Assembly (NCBI GenBank): GCA_012845835.1
Contig: JABAKD010000019.1
Location: 12,665,344-12,729,343 of the forward strand
Direction: 5' to 3'
From: Undaria pinnatifida
Taxonomy: Eukaryota; Sar; Phaeophyceae; Laminariales; Alariaceae
Length of the DNA stretch: 64,000 nt
Below are positions 12,601 through 21,492 of this stretch, piece by piece. The position numbers were made by a program, and so were the translations under genes. Position 1 is the first letter of the stretch. The number at the start of each line of letters is the position of its first letter. The notes beneath the pieces are model-generated. The model had not been told where the DNA came from, did no database searches, and was given only the letters and a program-made list of their open reading frames with translations.

Positions 12601-15600
12601 ATTTCGTCCATACTTCTTGTCTCACCGCGGCGCCGGCAGCAGAGTTCGAGGGAGGCGTTAACGTCGTCGACGGTGACGCGGGACCCACCAAAACAAAACA
12701 AACTAAACCAATAGAATTTACCTCCTTGACTGACCGCCCTCCACACTAACAATATAGTCTAGTAAGGCCAACAGAGGGCTTGACGCGACCAAAAACACCG
12801 GTTTCCTACGTATCGTACACCTCGTACCATATTTTCCGTCTTACCTCGGCGCCACGGAGTTCCAAGGAGGCGTTGATGTCGTCGACGGTGAGACGGGATC
12901 GCTTGCCGCGAGCGCGAAAGTTATCTGCGTCATTCACGACATCGAGGAGGTGGTACTCGGTCGAGGCCGACAGGAAGGAAAGCACGTCCGGAGACACTTT
13001 GCCCACCTGATAGCAGAAGTTGTGCAAAAAAAGGAACGGGAACGGCGGCATTGACGCAAAAGAAAAAATTGGAATATTCCCTTGTTTCCCAGGAAGCGAA
13101 CAAAAATTATTGCTACACATGCACTTCTTATTGGGTGGCGCATGCATAGTAGGTGCGCGCGCGCGCGGGGGGTAATCATCGTATCACGCATGGATGTAGT
13201 CCGCAGTCCGTAGGACCATGGTCCCTCACATCCCTGCAATATCGGGATGGAGCACGTCGAGTTTTCACCAGCCAGGCAGACATCGCGTGCACCAAGCGCG
13301 AAGCTCCTTGAGGTGTCGGGCGAGTCGCACAAAGGGTCAGCTGCATTTTGCTGGGAAACGCTTATGAGGCGGACTTCGGCACCTGGTGCGTACATTGTTG
13401 CATATGATAGCGTCGAATAACTTGGCGTATTTTCCGGTCGTGGCCACTTCCAGAGACAGCAATGGGCACAATATGTAACTGCCTCGTGCGTGCATTGCCA
13501 TATGCCTGGTACCAGGGCACACACCCTACGTGATACCTGATTCCCATCGGGGGGGGGGGGGGGGGGGGGGTACTCGTTTGCTACATGTCTTAGTAATTTG
13601 ACCATTGACCACGCATCCCTTTCGAGACGGAGCACCAATCCGACCCCTAACAGCGACAGCTCCAACAATTGGGCGCCCGCTACGTTTCTTACACCTGGTA
13701 TACTACAAGGAAAAAAAATGATTATCGTATCTCCGTCCTCTTAGGCCGCCTGTGGCCATCATCTATCTCCTGGGATAGCGATCGTACTATCGTTACTATC
13801 TGATGTACCAAACTGACCCCCATCGGTCTATTTTCCCCATCTCATATTCTTAACACATCCGGTTCCTCCTTGTACAGTACACATTCTCCCACTATTTGGG
13901 TCCTACTCTCGTAAGCCCTGCCACAAACGCGAGAGTGCCTGTGAGTTCACTTCGCACTGATGGGAACAACAGGCAGTGGCAGCATGCGGAGGAGTGCAGG
14001 TTGCCGCCATAATGCCGGCATTTCCGGCTGGCACATACCGGCACTATACAGGAACCACTGCTATATATACTCGTGTCATACTGGTATGTGCCAGGTATGT
14101 ATAATACATGTATGCGACTTGGCCCAGATTCAACTACAAACCCTAACCCCACCTACCACTACCCCTATAACCCCGACCGCCTGGGTAATTTCTCGTGACG
14201 GAGATACAGTGAGGAGGTACAGTGGTGGTCCCTTTATATAATAGCGCCGGTACGTGCCAGCCGGAAACTGGCACTATAGCTGCAGCCGGCACTACTTCGC
14301 ATACTGCCATTGCTAGGGCTGTGGGTTTGGGCACTACAAATAAAAAGTCGCCAGCTAGTTACTATTTGGCTAGGTAGCATAGTTAGCTGTGGCGGTGTCA
14401 ACTATCCAACCATTTTCCGCATTTAGGATTGCGTGCGTGTAGGAAGGCTTGCCAATTTTCCCTGGTTCATGAGGTCAAATCCTGAAGCCGGGACTTTCCC
14501 CAACGTGATCTAGTATACCAGGTATATAATTATGTCTCTAGTTAGTTTGTTCAGCGTCCAACGGGCAACGAGCGCCTCTGGCTTGGGTGTTTGAGCGATG
14601 CCCGTCCTGAGCTGCATGTCTATTTCAGCAAAAGACCGTAAGGCTCAGGAATGAAACCTCGTGGAGCACACAAATTGGTTTTGTGTGTTTGTTGCAAACT
14701 CATCCAATACCACGGAGGGTAGCTATGGAGGTATCCCATGGTGTTCGCTCATAGTAGCTCAACCCTTGATACGAACCGTTCTTGAATCGCCGACGACGAA
14801 TAATTTTCTCTCTGCTCCTGGGTTAGAATAGATCCCAGTTTATTTTCTTTAGTATTTAAGGGTTAGTTCTCGAGAACACCGCAGGGAGGTGTGAATCTCC
14901 ATTGTGACCCACATATCAGCATATTTCGTGTTATTTTACTGGCGGTGTGCCACTGCGTGCCGCACGAGTATTTATCGTTACGACATATTTTAACACCAGT
15001 GAGAGAACCCAAATGGGGACGGCATGTCCAAAATTCTGGTGCATCCAAATAAAGTCTTACAAATTGAGACGATTTTTTTCGTTATCAAACCCAAAGCTAA
15101 ACTTGGCCGATTCTTAACACTTATTGAGTGTAAGATTATGCTCGAATGCGGCGGCGCTTTCAGCGACATCCTCGCAAGGCGCCTCCGGCGGGCCCTCCGG
15201 GGGCGCCTCCAGCAGGGCTCCCTCGGCCGGGGGGGGCTTTTCACCTGACTTTAGTCGACTATAGTAGTGGCCTGGCTAACGCCAGCCAACTAGTCGACTA
15301 AAGGAGCGAGTTGGCGGCGGGTCTCACGGGGACGCCTCCAGCGGGGCCCCCTACCAGTGACTTTAGTCGACTAGTTGGCTGGCGTCAGTTGGTTCACAGC
15401 CAACAACGAACTAAGTGGGAACTCCAGCCAACTCACAGTCCAAGCCACTGCTGGTTGCTCCCATCTGTGCCAATAGATTTCACAGTCAGTCGCTATGACC
15501 TATAAAGCGGGCAACCGCCACTATTACGGGGGACCATAGTAAATAGGACCAAATATTGTCAGTCAAAATAGGGAAATATATTGGTTTTTGTGTGTACCGT

Positions 15601-16515
15601 AGGTCCTATTTACTATGGTTCCCCGTAATACGAGTTCTCAGCCTGCCTACTACTATCGAGGATGTAGTTTGAACTGTAAACCATTCCGTCCGCCAAGTCG
15701 TAAACACTACGCCGTATAATACGTACAGCAGCAGTAGTTGAGTTCTGCTGTAACTGACTTTCGACTCTCGAGACACAAGGTTTGGGCCTGCACTGCCGGT
15801 GTTGCTGATGCTGCCGCTGATTGCAATCATCAAGCGGCCAAGCGGTGCACGCAAAAAAATGTTGGAGGCGACGCCAACGACTGGAACGAAGTCTACCGAT
15901 AGAAATATTGGAATATTCACTCATCCTACTGCTGATACTGCTACCTGTACTGACTCGCCACCGCCGAGTAACCGACTCTACCTGGTACTCTGTACTGCTT
16001 TGCCTGGTATATAAATACCAGGTACGCGTGTAAGAGCGAAAGAAGGCCCTTGCCTCGCGAGAGGACATCCTTCTCAGATGCGGCTCAAATAGCCGCCGGT
16101 CCCACCGAGAAAAAAGGGCATCATGGCAGTAACATACTATCGATCTGTCAACGTTTTCTCGTGGCGTGATCAGAGGCTACCGAAAACTAACGCCTGAACA
16201 AACAGCACAGCATGTAAAGAGGAGGTTTTGCCCTTGCAGAGGGTGGCAGCAACTCTTTTCGGCGAAGGTCCGTCGCCAAGAACATTTGGTGTACAACTCC
16301 ACAATCTCGATATAAACGTTGCTCCTTTTAGACTGGAAAACAAATCTATATCAATTCCAAGTAGTTTGACGCCAAAAACGAGGGTGCAGCACTCTTTTTG
16401 ATGTTTGGTGTTTTTAAACATGATTAGGGTGGCGCAAACTTGTCGTCACCTGCGCTGCGGCTGTGACGATACGGAGCGACTCGTGGGATACGAGGGGTGG
16501 TAGCTGCTCTGACAT
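694..16515 (-). CDS. TAF6: TAF6, TFIID/SAGA subunit, complete 11-exon gene
   Basis: Transcription initiation factor TFIID subunit 6, a nuclear histone-fold protein that pairs with TAF9. Exons, in transcription order: 16450-16515, 12845-13006, 11877-11981, 11278-11398, 9512-9629, 8348-8468, 6597-6704, 5663-5868, 4577-4683, 1772-1926, 694-1260. All introns are GT-AG and every junction keeps phase; the total is 1836 nt, 611 aa. Residues about 8-76 form the histone fold (RLTVDDINASLEL near its end). Residues 111-150 carry the linker with MHWLAVDG. Residues about 175-423 form the HEAT domain: LSEELTTYLR, ALASLRTDPGLQQLLPHL, LLPPVMSCLLY, WKVRDYAAGLLRAICDK, LTTLYGSIRGLACLG. The last exon is a Ser/Thr/Asn/Gly-rich tail. 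The start at 16515 gives a short MSEQLPPLVSHESL leader, as in the family. The least certain exon is 11877-11981, whose acceptor was chosen because it alone keeps phase without a stop. Family assignment is firm. Confidence 0.92.
2480..3000. repeat. Two tandem copies of a dispersed 300-bp family in TAF6 intron 9
   Basis: Copies at about 2480-2760 and 2790-3000 share the order GGAGCTCAAGACC, an A-rich block with ACTGCT, a GATGAAAAATCCC-like block, CCTAGGTATA, and a CGACGATTTTGGGTTAAGGAGCC-like block broken by poly(T). Other copies lie at 20-235, 7370-7870 and, in part, 33700-33900 and 59640-59890. It is non-coding and probably a non-autonomous transposon; no clear termini were found. Confidence 0.65.
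3043..3225 (-). repeat. Poly(A)-tailed retroposon copy 1
   Basis: On the minus strand the unit runs GTGCGCCAGCTAGCGTTGGG, CGACACACGACGCGTATG, GAGCTAAAGC, CCATCCGCCGGAGGAT and ends in a long poly(A) (poly(T) at 3047-3067 on the plus strand). It is almost identical to the copy at 3431-3620. The 3' poly(A) points to retroposition. Confidence 0.75.
3431..3620 (-). repeat. Poly(A)-tailed retroposon copy 2
   Basis: Near-identical to the copy at 3043-3225, spaced about 390 bp away, with its own poly(T)/poly(A) end at 3431-3444. The high identity suggests recent insertion or duplication within TAF6 intron 9. Confidence 0.75.
4165..4480. repeat. 77-bp tandem array, about four units
   Basis: Four units each contain AACTGGAAACCCG, TTTGGGGACAAAA, TTACTTGGATT and GGGAGGGGTTCGGGGGCTC. 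Single diverged units occur at 22465, 33737, 34231 and, inverted, near 36865 and 59735. The array sits inside a copy of the 300-bp family (left part near 4050-4160, right part near 4480-4555), so it looks like an amplified inner module of that element. Confidence 0.8.
5320..5645 (-). mobile_element. tRNA-derived SINE, divergent subfamily, in TAF6 intron 8
   Basis: Read on the minus strand it opens with a tRNA-like head near 5645-5565 carrying a B-box GGGTTCAAGTCTC. It continues with GGGACTTTTTCTAGTG, GCGGAAAGCGC and CGACGAGCA, and ends with CTGTGACCACGGCTTGTCC. The body matches the copies at 10590, 32170 and 59952, but the head differs from those at 32170 and 59952. Its head ends about 18 bp from the TAF6 donor at 5663. 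Confidence 0.75.
6360..6596. repeat. Polypyrimidine/polypurine tract at a TAF6 splice donor
   Basis: A C/T-rich tract of about 230 bp (CCCTCCCTT-type units, plus strand) begins directly beyond the TAF6 donor at 6597, so the intron starts with a long G/A-rich transcript segment. It can form triplex or G-rich structures. No coding role. Confidence 0.7.
7370..7870. repeat. Copy of the dispersed 300-bp family in TAF6 intron 6
   Basis: Contains GGAGCTTAAGACCTCTCCC, AACTGATTTGGGAGAAAAA, GATGAAAAATCCCATGGCC, a broken GACGATTTTGGGTTGAGGAG and TCTATCGTAGC blocks, in the same order as at 20-235 and 2480-3000. Interrupted by poly(T) and poly(A) runs. Confidence 0.65.
8655..9435. repeat. 78-bp minisatellite in TAF6 intron 6
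   Basis: About ten units with the landmark CCGGCACTATAGAGGGCAAC at steps of 78, 78, 78, 78 and 77 bp (CGGCA at 8836, 8914, 8992, 9070, 9147). Each unit also holds CACTGCCACTGTAGG and CCATCCGTGCCAAGCG. Because 78 is 26 codons, a 174-codon open frame runs through it; I treat that as a repeat artefact. Related single units occur near 13960-14310, 15450-15510 and 32110. Confidence 0.85.
10309..10492. mobile_element. MITE with 26-bp terminal inverted repeats and TA target site
   Basis: The two ends are mirror images: CAGGAGGTGGCCCTATATAG at the left and its complement (one mismatch) at the right, about 26 bp each, flanked on both sides by TA. Length is about 180 bp. The inside repeats TATAGTGCGGGT. 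The TA duplication and CAG(G/T)AGG ends suggest a Tc1/mariner-type non-autonomous element. It lies in TAF6 intron 5. Confidence 0.8.
10590..10858 (+). mobile_element. SINE copy with poly(A) tail, degenerate head
   Basis: Contains GAGTGCATACTCGTATAAAT, GGGACTTTTTCTTGTGGAC, GACTTGCGGAAAGCGCGAG, AACCGGGGAGGAGAAGGG and CCTGTGACCACGGCTTGTCC, then a poly(A) of about 27 bases at 10831-10857. The upstream tRNA-like head is degraded (GTCGAGCCCCGCCGAGTGC). Confidence 0.8.
12610..12690 (-). pseudogene. Partial duplicate of the TAF6 histone-fold exon
   Basis: The minus strand encodes SRVTVDDVNASLEL followed by a donor-like GTGAGA, closely matching SRLTVDDINASLEL and the donor at 12845 of the real exon about 220 bp upstream in the transcript. 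The flank also repeats (CTAGTAAGGCCA at 12476 and 12758). It lacks the front two thirds of the exon and would not keep the frame in the reconstructed mRNA. Confidence 0.75.
13170..13400 (+). repeat. Poly(G)-bounded dispersed repeat, copy in TAF6 intron 1
   Basis: Begins at a G run (13166-13172), then ACCATGGTCCCTCACATCCC, GAGTTTTCACCAGCCAGGCA, GCGTGCACCAAGCGCGAAGC and GGCGGACTTCGGCACCTGG. A second poly(G) run of about 20 bases lies at 13550-13570. Same family as at 575, 45555, 47125, 48585, 51185 and 52185. Confidence 0.75.
15237..15395. repeat. Perfect 25-bp inverted repeat in a GC-rich tandem duplication
   Basis: Bases 15279-15303 and 15361-15385 are exact reverse complements (CGCCAGCCAACTAGTCGACT core), separated by 57 bp. 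CGCCTCCAGC and GACTTTAGTCGACTA also recur as direct repeats. Likely a small inverted-repeat element or its rearranged copies, in TAF6 intron 1. Confidence 0.7.
15524..15628. mobile_element. 105-bp MITE with TA target site duplication
   Basis: Ends TTACGGGGGACCATAGTAAA and the near-perfect complement (one mismatch over about 26 bp, ending CCCCGTAA), each flanked by TA. The middle is AT-rich and has no coding capacity. It is a textbook non-autonomous TIR element, with ends unlike the MITE at 10309. Confidence 0.85.
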
Positions 16516-18625
16516 GCTTCAGTCGTGGATGGAGAGGCCGGCAAGGAAGTGTATCGGCTGAAGGTGCCTCGTGCTGTGAGAATGCTTTTCTCGACAAAGA
16601 TGAGAAAACGGGGGAGTGCCATATATCAGGAAGGCTTTTCCAAAAAACGTTACATATTGTAATATTTATTTGACACGAACCGACGAACCAAACGTTACAC
16701 CCCTAAAAAATGCACTCTTCCAAGCCTATCTGGATTTCTCGACAATGTATACCTGGTACAGGGCAAGAGCCCAGCGACGCGTCTATGGAAAGCTCTCGAC
16801 AATACATTTTTCAAACCCGCCATGCTGGTTTCGTGAGCTTCCCTTGTTTTGGAGAAATTGTCTTCGAAGTTCATCCCAGACGTGCTCGTATAGTCTCGTC
16901 TATATTTATTTCGTGTTTTACGTCGTGACGAACGCACTTTATTTAAAAGTTATTTATTGTACCGGTTGTACTGGTCACACGGTACACAGTTGGTACACAG
17001 CAGTACACCAGTTCGCCAGCTAATAATCGGCCGCAGCGCCTCGGGGCCCAGGAAAGACACGTGAGTCTGGGGGTATAAGGGCGGGTACCAGGAAGGGGTC
17101 GAATTTTACTTGCTAGAAACGAGGAAGAAGCGCAAGAAAGCTGCACGCCATTTCAGCTCCCTGGTAGATAATTATATACTTCGAAGTATGTATGCTATTA
17201 TTATTATTGATGATATTATGTGGGAGGTTCCATGGACCAGATTACCGGACTCGACCGCCAGGAATGTCAGCAAGGAAGGGGAGAAAGGGGAGCGGTTTCC
17301 AGAGAAGAAGTGCATAAGGCATATCCGATATACCCGATAGGAACAAAAATCCGGAGGGAGTTTGCCGGCATCCGCGGCCGGAGAAAGGTGTTCGTGGGAG
17401 AGGTACGACGTATAGTCTAGTCTTCTATTATTGTACGACTTTCAGAAACCCGCACTGGCAAGTAAGGTATCCAAACGATGATTGGGAGCTGAATCATCAA
17501 CAAATCCCACGGGATTTGGCGGCAGCTTCAGTTTCAATCGGGTGTCTGAGATAAATTTATTGGAAGGCCGGATGAAACCTGGGAAGAGGTAAATAAATCG
17601 TCAGCAACTAAAAACGGGAAAATCAATCGGCGACCTTAAGCTCAAATCGTTCTTATTACACGGCGGATCTGGCTGGGAAGGGTAGAAGCTCCGTTGGCCG
17701 AGGCAACATTCTTCGAAGCTCTGGAGGATACCAAACATGGGGGGGTGTTGCGGAGGGGACGCGGGAGCACTGATAGGCTGGGATGGACGACGCGTTTCAT
17801 TTAGATAGAGCGGTTTCGTCCGCTGAATTGTAACGTCGGACCCCAGGGGTATTGCAAATTGCATACTCTTGAACTCATACGTATTAGTAAAGTAGTACGA
17901 AGTATTATACTAAACACTCCTCACGTGAAGAAGAAAAAAAAAGGTAAAGAAGTGAGAAGGCAACAACTGTTGTAGTCTATACATCTGGGTGCATAAGCAA
18001 CGGTTCGCTGGTACACACATCGTTCCCCTGTGCTTACGAGACTCATTAACTGCTTCTAACCAACTTGCTAGTAGCCTGGGAGTTTGGGAAATCCATCGCG
18101 AGCTGGGTGGGAATCTAGGAGATGTTGAAGGTATTCCTAGGACTTGCCAGGTTCTACCTGGTACGTGTACAAGCTCTCACGGCGGCAAGGTGAGAACTAT
18201 ATCCAGCGAGAAAGTAGAATGACAGAGGTCCGACTCGCTGCTGTAAAATTAAGAGTTGAGGGTATAGTCTGAGGTCCAACTGCCGAGGGTGGCCCCCAGA
18301 GGTAACGACATTAGAGTAAAGGTGAGTCTATGGCGAAGCGACGTCCACGAAAGAAGACAAGCACCGCAGGCGTGTACAAGTCTTCGAGGAAACGTCTACT
18401 ATAACAAGACCTTCAGAACTGCACCACCATTGTTATTATTTTGGGAGATAAGTATCGTAGTGCGCGAAAATTAGTGCAGTAATTTGTTCTAAAGGTTCTT
18501 TGGTGACCACTCACCACCCAGAAGGTTCATAGATGACCAATCACCCGGATGATCCAACTTGGATAAAGCCAAATTACGATCCTCGGCCGTTTAGAGTTGC
18601 TTGGTGTATTTCAATTTGACCTCCT
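16516..18625. other. TAF6 5' flank; no intact gene
   Basis: The region directly upstream of the TAF6 start holds no TATA box I can defend. It contains two TACCWGGTA motifs (16750, 18155), the perfect palindrome TACTTCGAAGTA at 17177 and the decayed transposon segment at 17240-17545. Open frames here show no recognisable protein. Confidence 0.5.
17240..17545 (+). pseudogene. Possible transposon-derived Tudor-like fragment
   Basis: One frame gives PIGTKIRREFAGIRGRRKVFVGEV up to about 17405; after a frame change, 17458-17520 gives WQVRYPNDDWELNHQQIPRDL. Together they resemble the small beta-barrel segment (F.G....W.G.V...........VRY.D.D.E.L...) found in some retroelement polyproteins of algae. 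It lies about 1.1 kb upstream of the copia relic on the same strand and could belong to it. There is no intact gene here. The assignment is by pattern only and weak. Confidence 0.35.
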
Positions 18626-19690
18626 GCGTTTTTGGCGATTGACGTCTCACTCTGGCTGTATGACCTTGAGCATGTCGGAATGGAGCAGAGTAAGACTTAT
18701 CATTGTGTTTTTCGCATGGTTGTGGATGGCAAGGTAGGACTGATTATGGCCGTTCATGTAGGTGACATTGTGATTGCAGGATCGGACGAGGCATGCAGAG
18801 ACTTCCATGCCGCATATAATACTATGTTTCCCACGAATAACCTAGGCGAGTTAACTTGGTATACTGGTTGTGCTTTCAAGCGTAACTGGGAATTAGGCAC
18901 GTCGGAGATCACGCAGAAGGCGTTCGTTGAAAGCATGCTGAATCGTTTTGGTGTGAACTCGTCCTCTGACATCCCCGCAACCCCTGGCGTTGAACTAGGT
19001 CCGAGAGAGGAGGGCGAACCAAAGGGAGACTGGCCGCACAGGGAGGCTGTGGGCAGTCTGATGTGGCTGTCGACCATGACGCGGCCAGACATCTCGAACG
19101 CGGTGCGTGCTGTCGCGCGCCATTCTCACAACCCCACCAACAGGCACTGGAAAGCAGTTCTAAAGATCATGGCATACCTCTACGGGACAAGGGGTATGGG
19201 TTTGACTTTTGTAAGGGGTTCGGGATTAGATTTGACTGCCTATAGCGATGCTGATTACGCTGATAAGTCGAATGACAGGCGCTCGGTGTCGGGGACGGCA
19301 ATTACCTTGGGGGGTGCTGCCGTCAGTTGGGCAAGTAGCACGCAGAGGTGCGTTACGTTGTCTACAGCAGAAGCAGAGTATGTAGCCCTGGGTGAAGGGG
19401 TGAAGGAGGCTCTGTTTACGGGGGCACTATCATCTTTCATTTGTCCAGAGCTAGCCGGTTCATGTGTCCGAGTTTTTGAAGATAATCAGGGGGCCATAGC
19501 ACTGGCTGAGAACCCTTTTAGTTCTGCGCGGAGCAAGCACATAGATGTGCGGTTGGTTCCATTTCGTCCGGGACTTACTTCATGCAAAGAAAATTGATAT
19601 TTAATTCGTAGCTTCGGAAGAGCAGCGCGCGGATATTTAAATTTTGACGAAATCTCTTGCTGCGACCCCTTTTAAACCTCACCGTATGAT
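18626..19690 (+). pseudogene. Decayed Ty1/copia retrotransposon, reverse transcriptase C-terminus and RNase H
   Basis: An open stretch from 18632 to 19597 matches the end of a Ty1/copia reverse transcriptase joined to RNase H. Visible are GMEQSKT, NNLGELTWYTG, MTRPDISNAVRAVARH, the RNase H start AYSDADYADKSNDRRSVSG, STAEAEYVALGEG, and EDNQGAIALAENP followed by SKHIDVR. The catalytic YVDD position reads HVGD, so the polymerase motif is damaged. A one-base insertion at about 19552 breaks the frame after KHIDVR. Weak similarity continues to about 19690 (EEQRADI, then TKSLAATPFKPHRM) through further stops. No LTRs were recognised. It is a 5'-truncated relic in the space between TAF6 and the light-harvesting gene. 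Confidence 0.9.
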
Positions 19691-21492
19691 AAGTTTTGGT
19701 TGAACCTACCTTTGGGTGATGAGTAAGGGGTGTGAGCATTATTCGATGAGTACCATGTTTGAGTCATGCGAGGAATAATTTGTCAGGCCGCCACCCCACG
19801 CTACTTTGAGGGGCATGGGTGAGTAGGGCGCTAATTGACATTTTAGTTTCTGGCCATGGTCATCGTTTGAATGCGGCCATCGTTACAATCACTAGTCTAA
19901 TGGTTTGGAAGAACACTTATAGCCCGGATCATGGATGGGACAACTGCAGATGGTTACGCCCGAAAAAATCAGCAACTGCGCCCTCTTTTCGAGAATAGTT
20001 TTCTCGCAAGTAGTCTTCAAGACAACATTGTTCGCAGTGCACAGGGGGAAAGGATTTCATAAAACACGGTCCGAGAGTCTGCAGACCGACCAAAAGTCGA
20101 CGAGCGAGCACAATCTAACATCCAGGCGTCCAGGAAAAGCTCACGGCAGCACGAGTATCAATCGCCGTGCCGCACGGTGCGTCTTACACAGCTTTACATT
20201 GCAGTTTTAGGCAGCCGGTAAATTCCTGGGACAGATCCTGAATTCGTCAGATATTTTCGACATGTTTTTCATCTCAAGCCCTGAACGCGTCCTTTGAAAA
20301 AAGGGCAAAAACAAAGGCAGCGACATCGCCCAAAACCCGACCAGACGCCGGAGGGCCATGAACATGAAGAACGAAGAAAGGGATGTGACAAGTGTAACGC
20401 CTCTGCCAGATGGCAGGGCCAGATACCGGGCACCCACAGCGGGAGGTCCTCCCAAATTCGGCCACCAAGAACAGAAAAGGAAAAAAAACAAGTGTATCGT
20501 CTAATTCGTGTGCCAGGAGACGTAGCCCAATCGCATGAATAATCACCGCGATGATACCTTAAACCCGGCAGAAGCACCAGACAACAAATCAGGCAAGGTG
20601 TGTCGTATGAAAAAGAAAAAACGCCACAAAAAAAGGGGTTCCCCTCCCCCCTAGAGCTTGAGAACGCCTCCCAGTCGTTGGCGTCCACTCACAAGCCCCC
20701 CCCCCCGCCCCCCCCCCCTCAGCATGTACCCATATGTCGCGCAAGCGACTAATAATCTCGCGCGGCACTTTTTAGCGCGGTTAGATCCAATCAATACATT
20801 GAAAGAAACTCGCGTCGCGACGTGCATGAAACGCCTCGTGGAGGACGGGGGCAAAGCCGCAGGCAGTAGGCGGGAGAAGAGGATAGCCGGGACAGCATGA
20901 GAGGACATCAGACTGCTGCCGACACACGCAAGGCTGCCGCCCCAACTTTATAACACGCCTCCAAACTTGCACGCAAACCTCGCAAGAGAAAAGCCCGGAG
21001 ATGCACAGACAGGCGTATTTTTGCCAAATCCCTAAAAGCTCGCTCGAATCATCAGGAGCATGGTATAATAGGTTAAGGTACTGTGATAGCTTCTGTTCCC
21101 ACCCAGAACATCTACGTGGCATGCATGTTGACACGCGATAACACGACACGACACACCCTGCCGAAAAAAAGAAAACGCAAGGTTGCCGCTGCCGCCCGCC
21201 CGACCCTTCAACCCTCCCTCTCCCTCCCCCCCTTCCCACAACAAAGTCGGGCAGGAAGGAAGGTGATCGCCGACCGAATAGCGGCCAGTCACTAACCACC
21301 AGGTGGCAAAGCGAGGCGAGCGTGTGACTCCAAAACTACCGCAACCGTAAAAGTAACCGCAAAAAAAGTAACCGAAAACGCGACCAACCGTAACCTGAAA
21401 CCTTCCCAACGGCAACCAACGCTTCACCGTCAAAACTTCACGCTATCTAGCGGTCGCAAATTTTCGTTTTGTCATTTTTTGGTTTAAGGTTT
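19691..21492. other. Intergenic sequence downstream of the light-harvesting gene
   Basis: No gene, structured RNA or clear transposon was recognised. A poly(C) stretch lies at 20697-20718. Open frames on both strands are short and unlike known proteins. Confidence 0.5.

Noticed and set aside
694-16515. TAF6 as a fragmented pseudogene because of scattered exons
   Set aside because: All eleven exons keep phase with standard splice sites and an uninterrupted 612-codon frame, so the gene looks intact.
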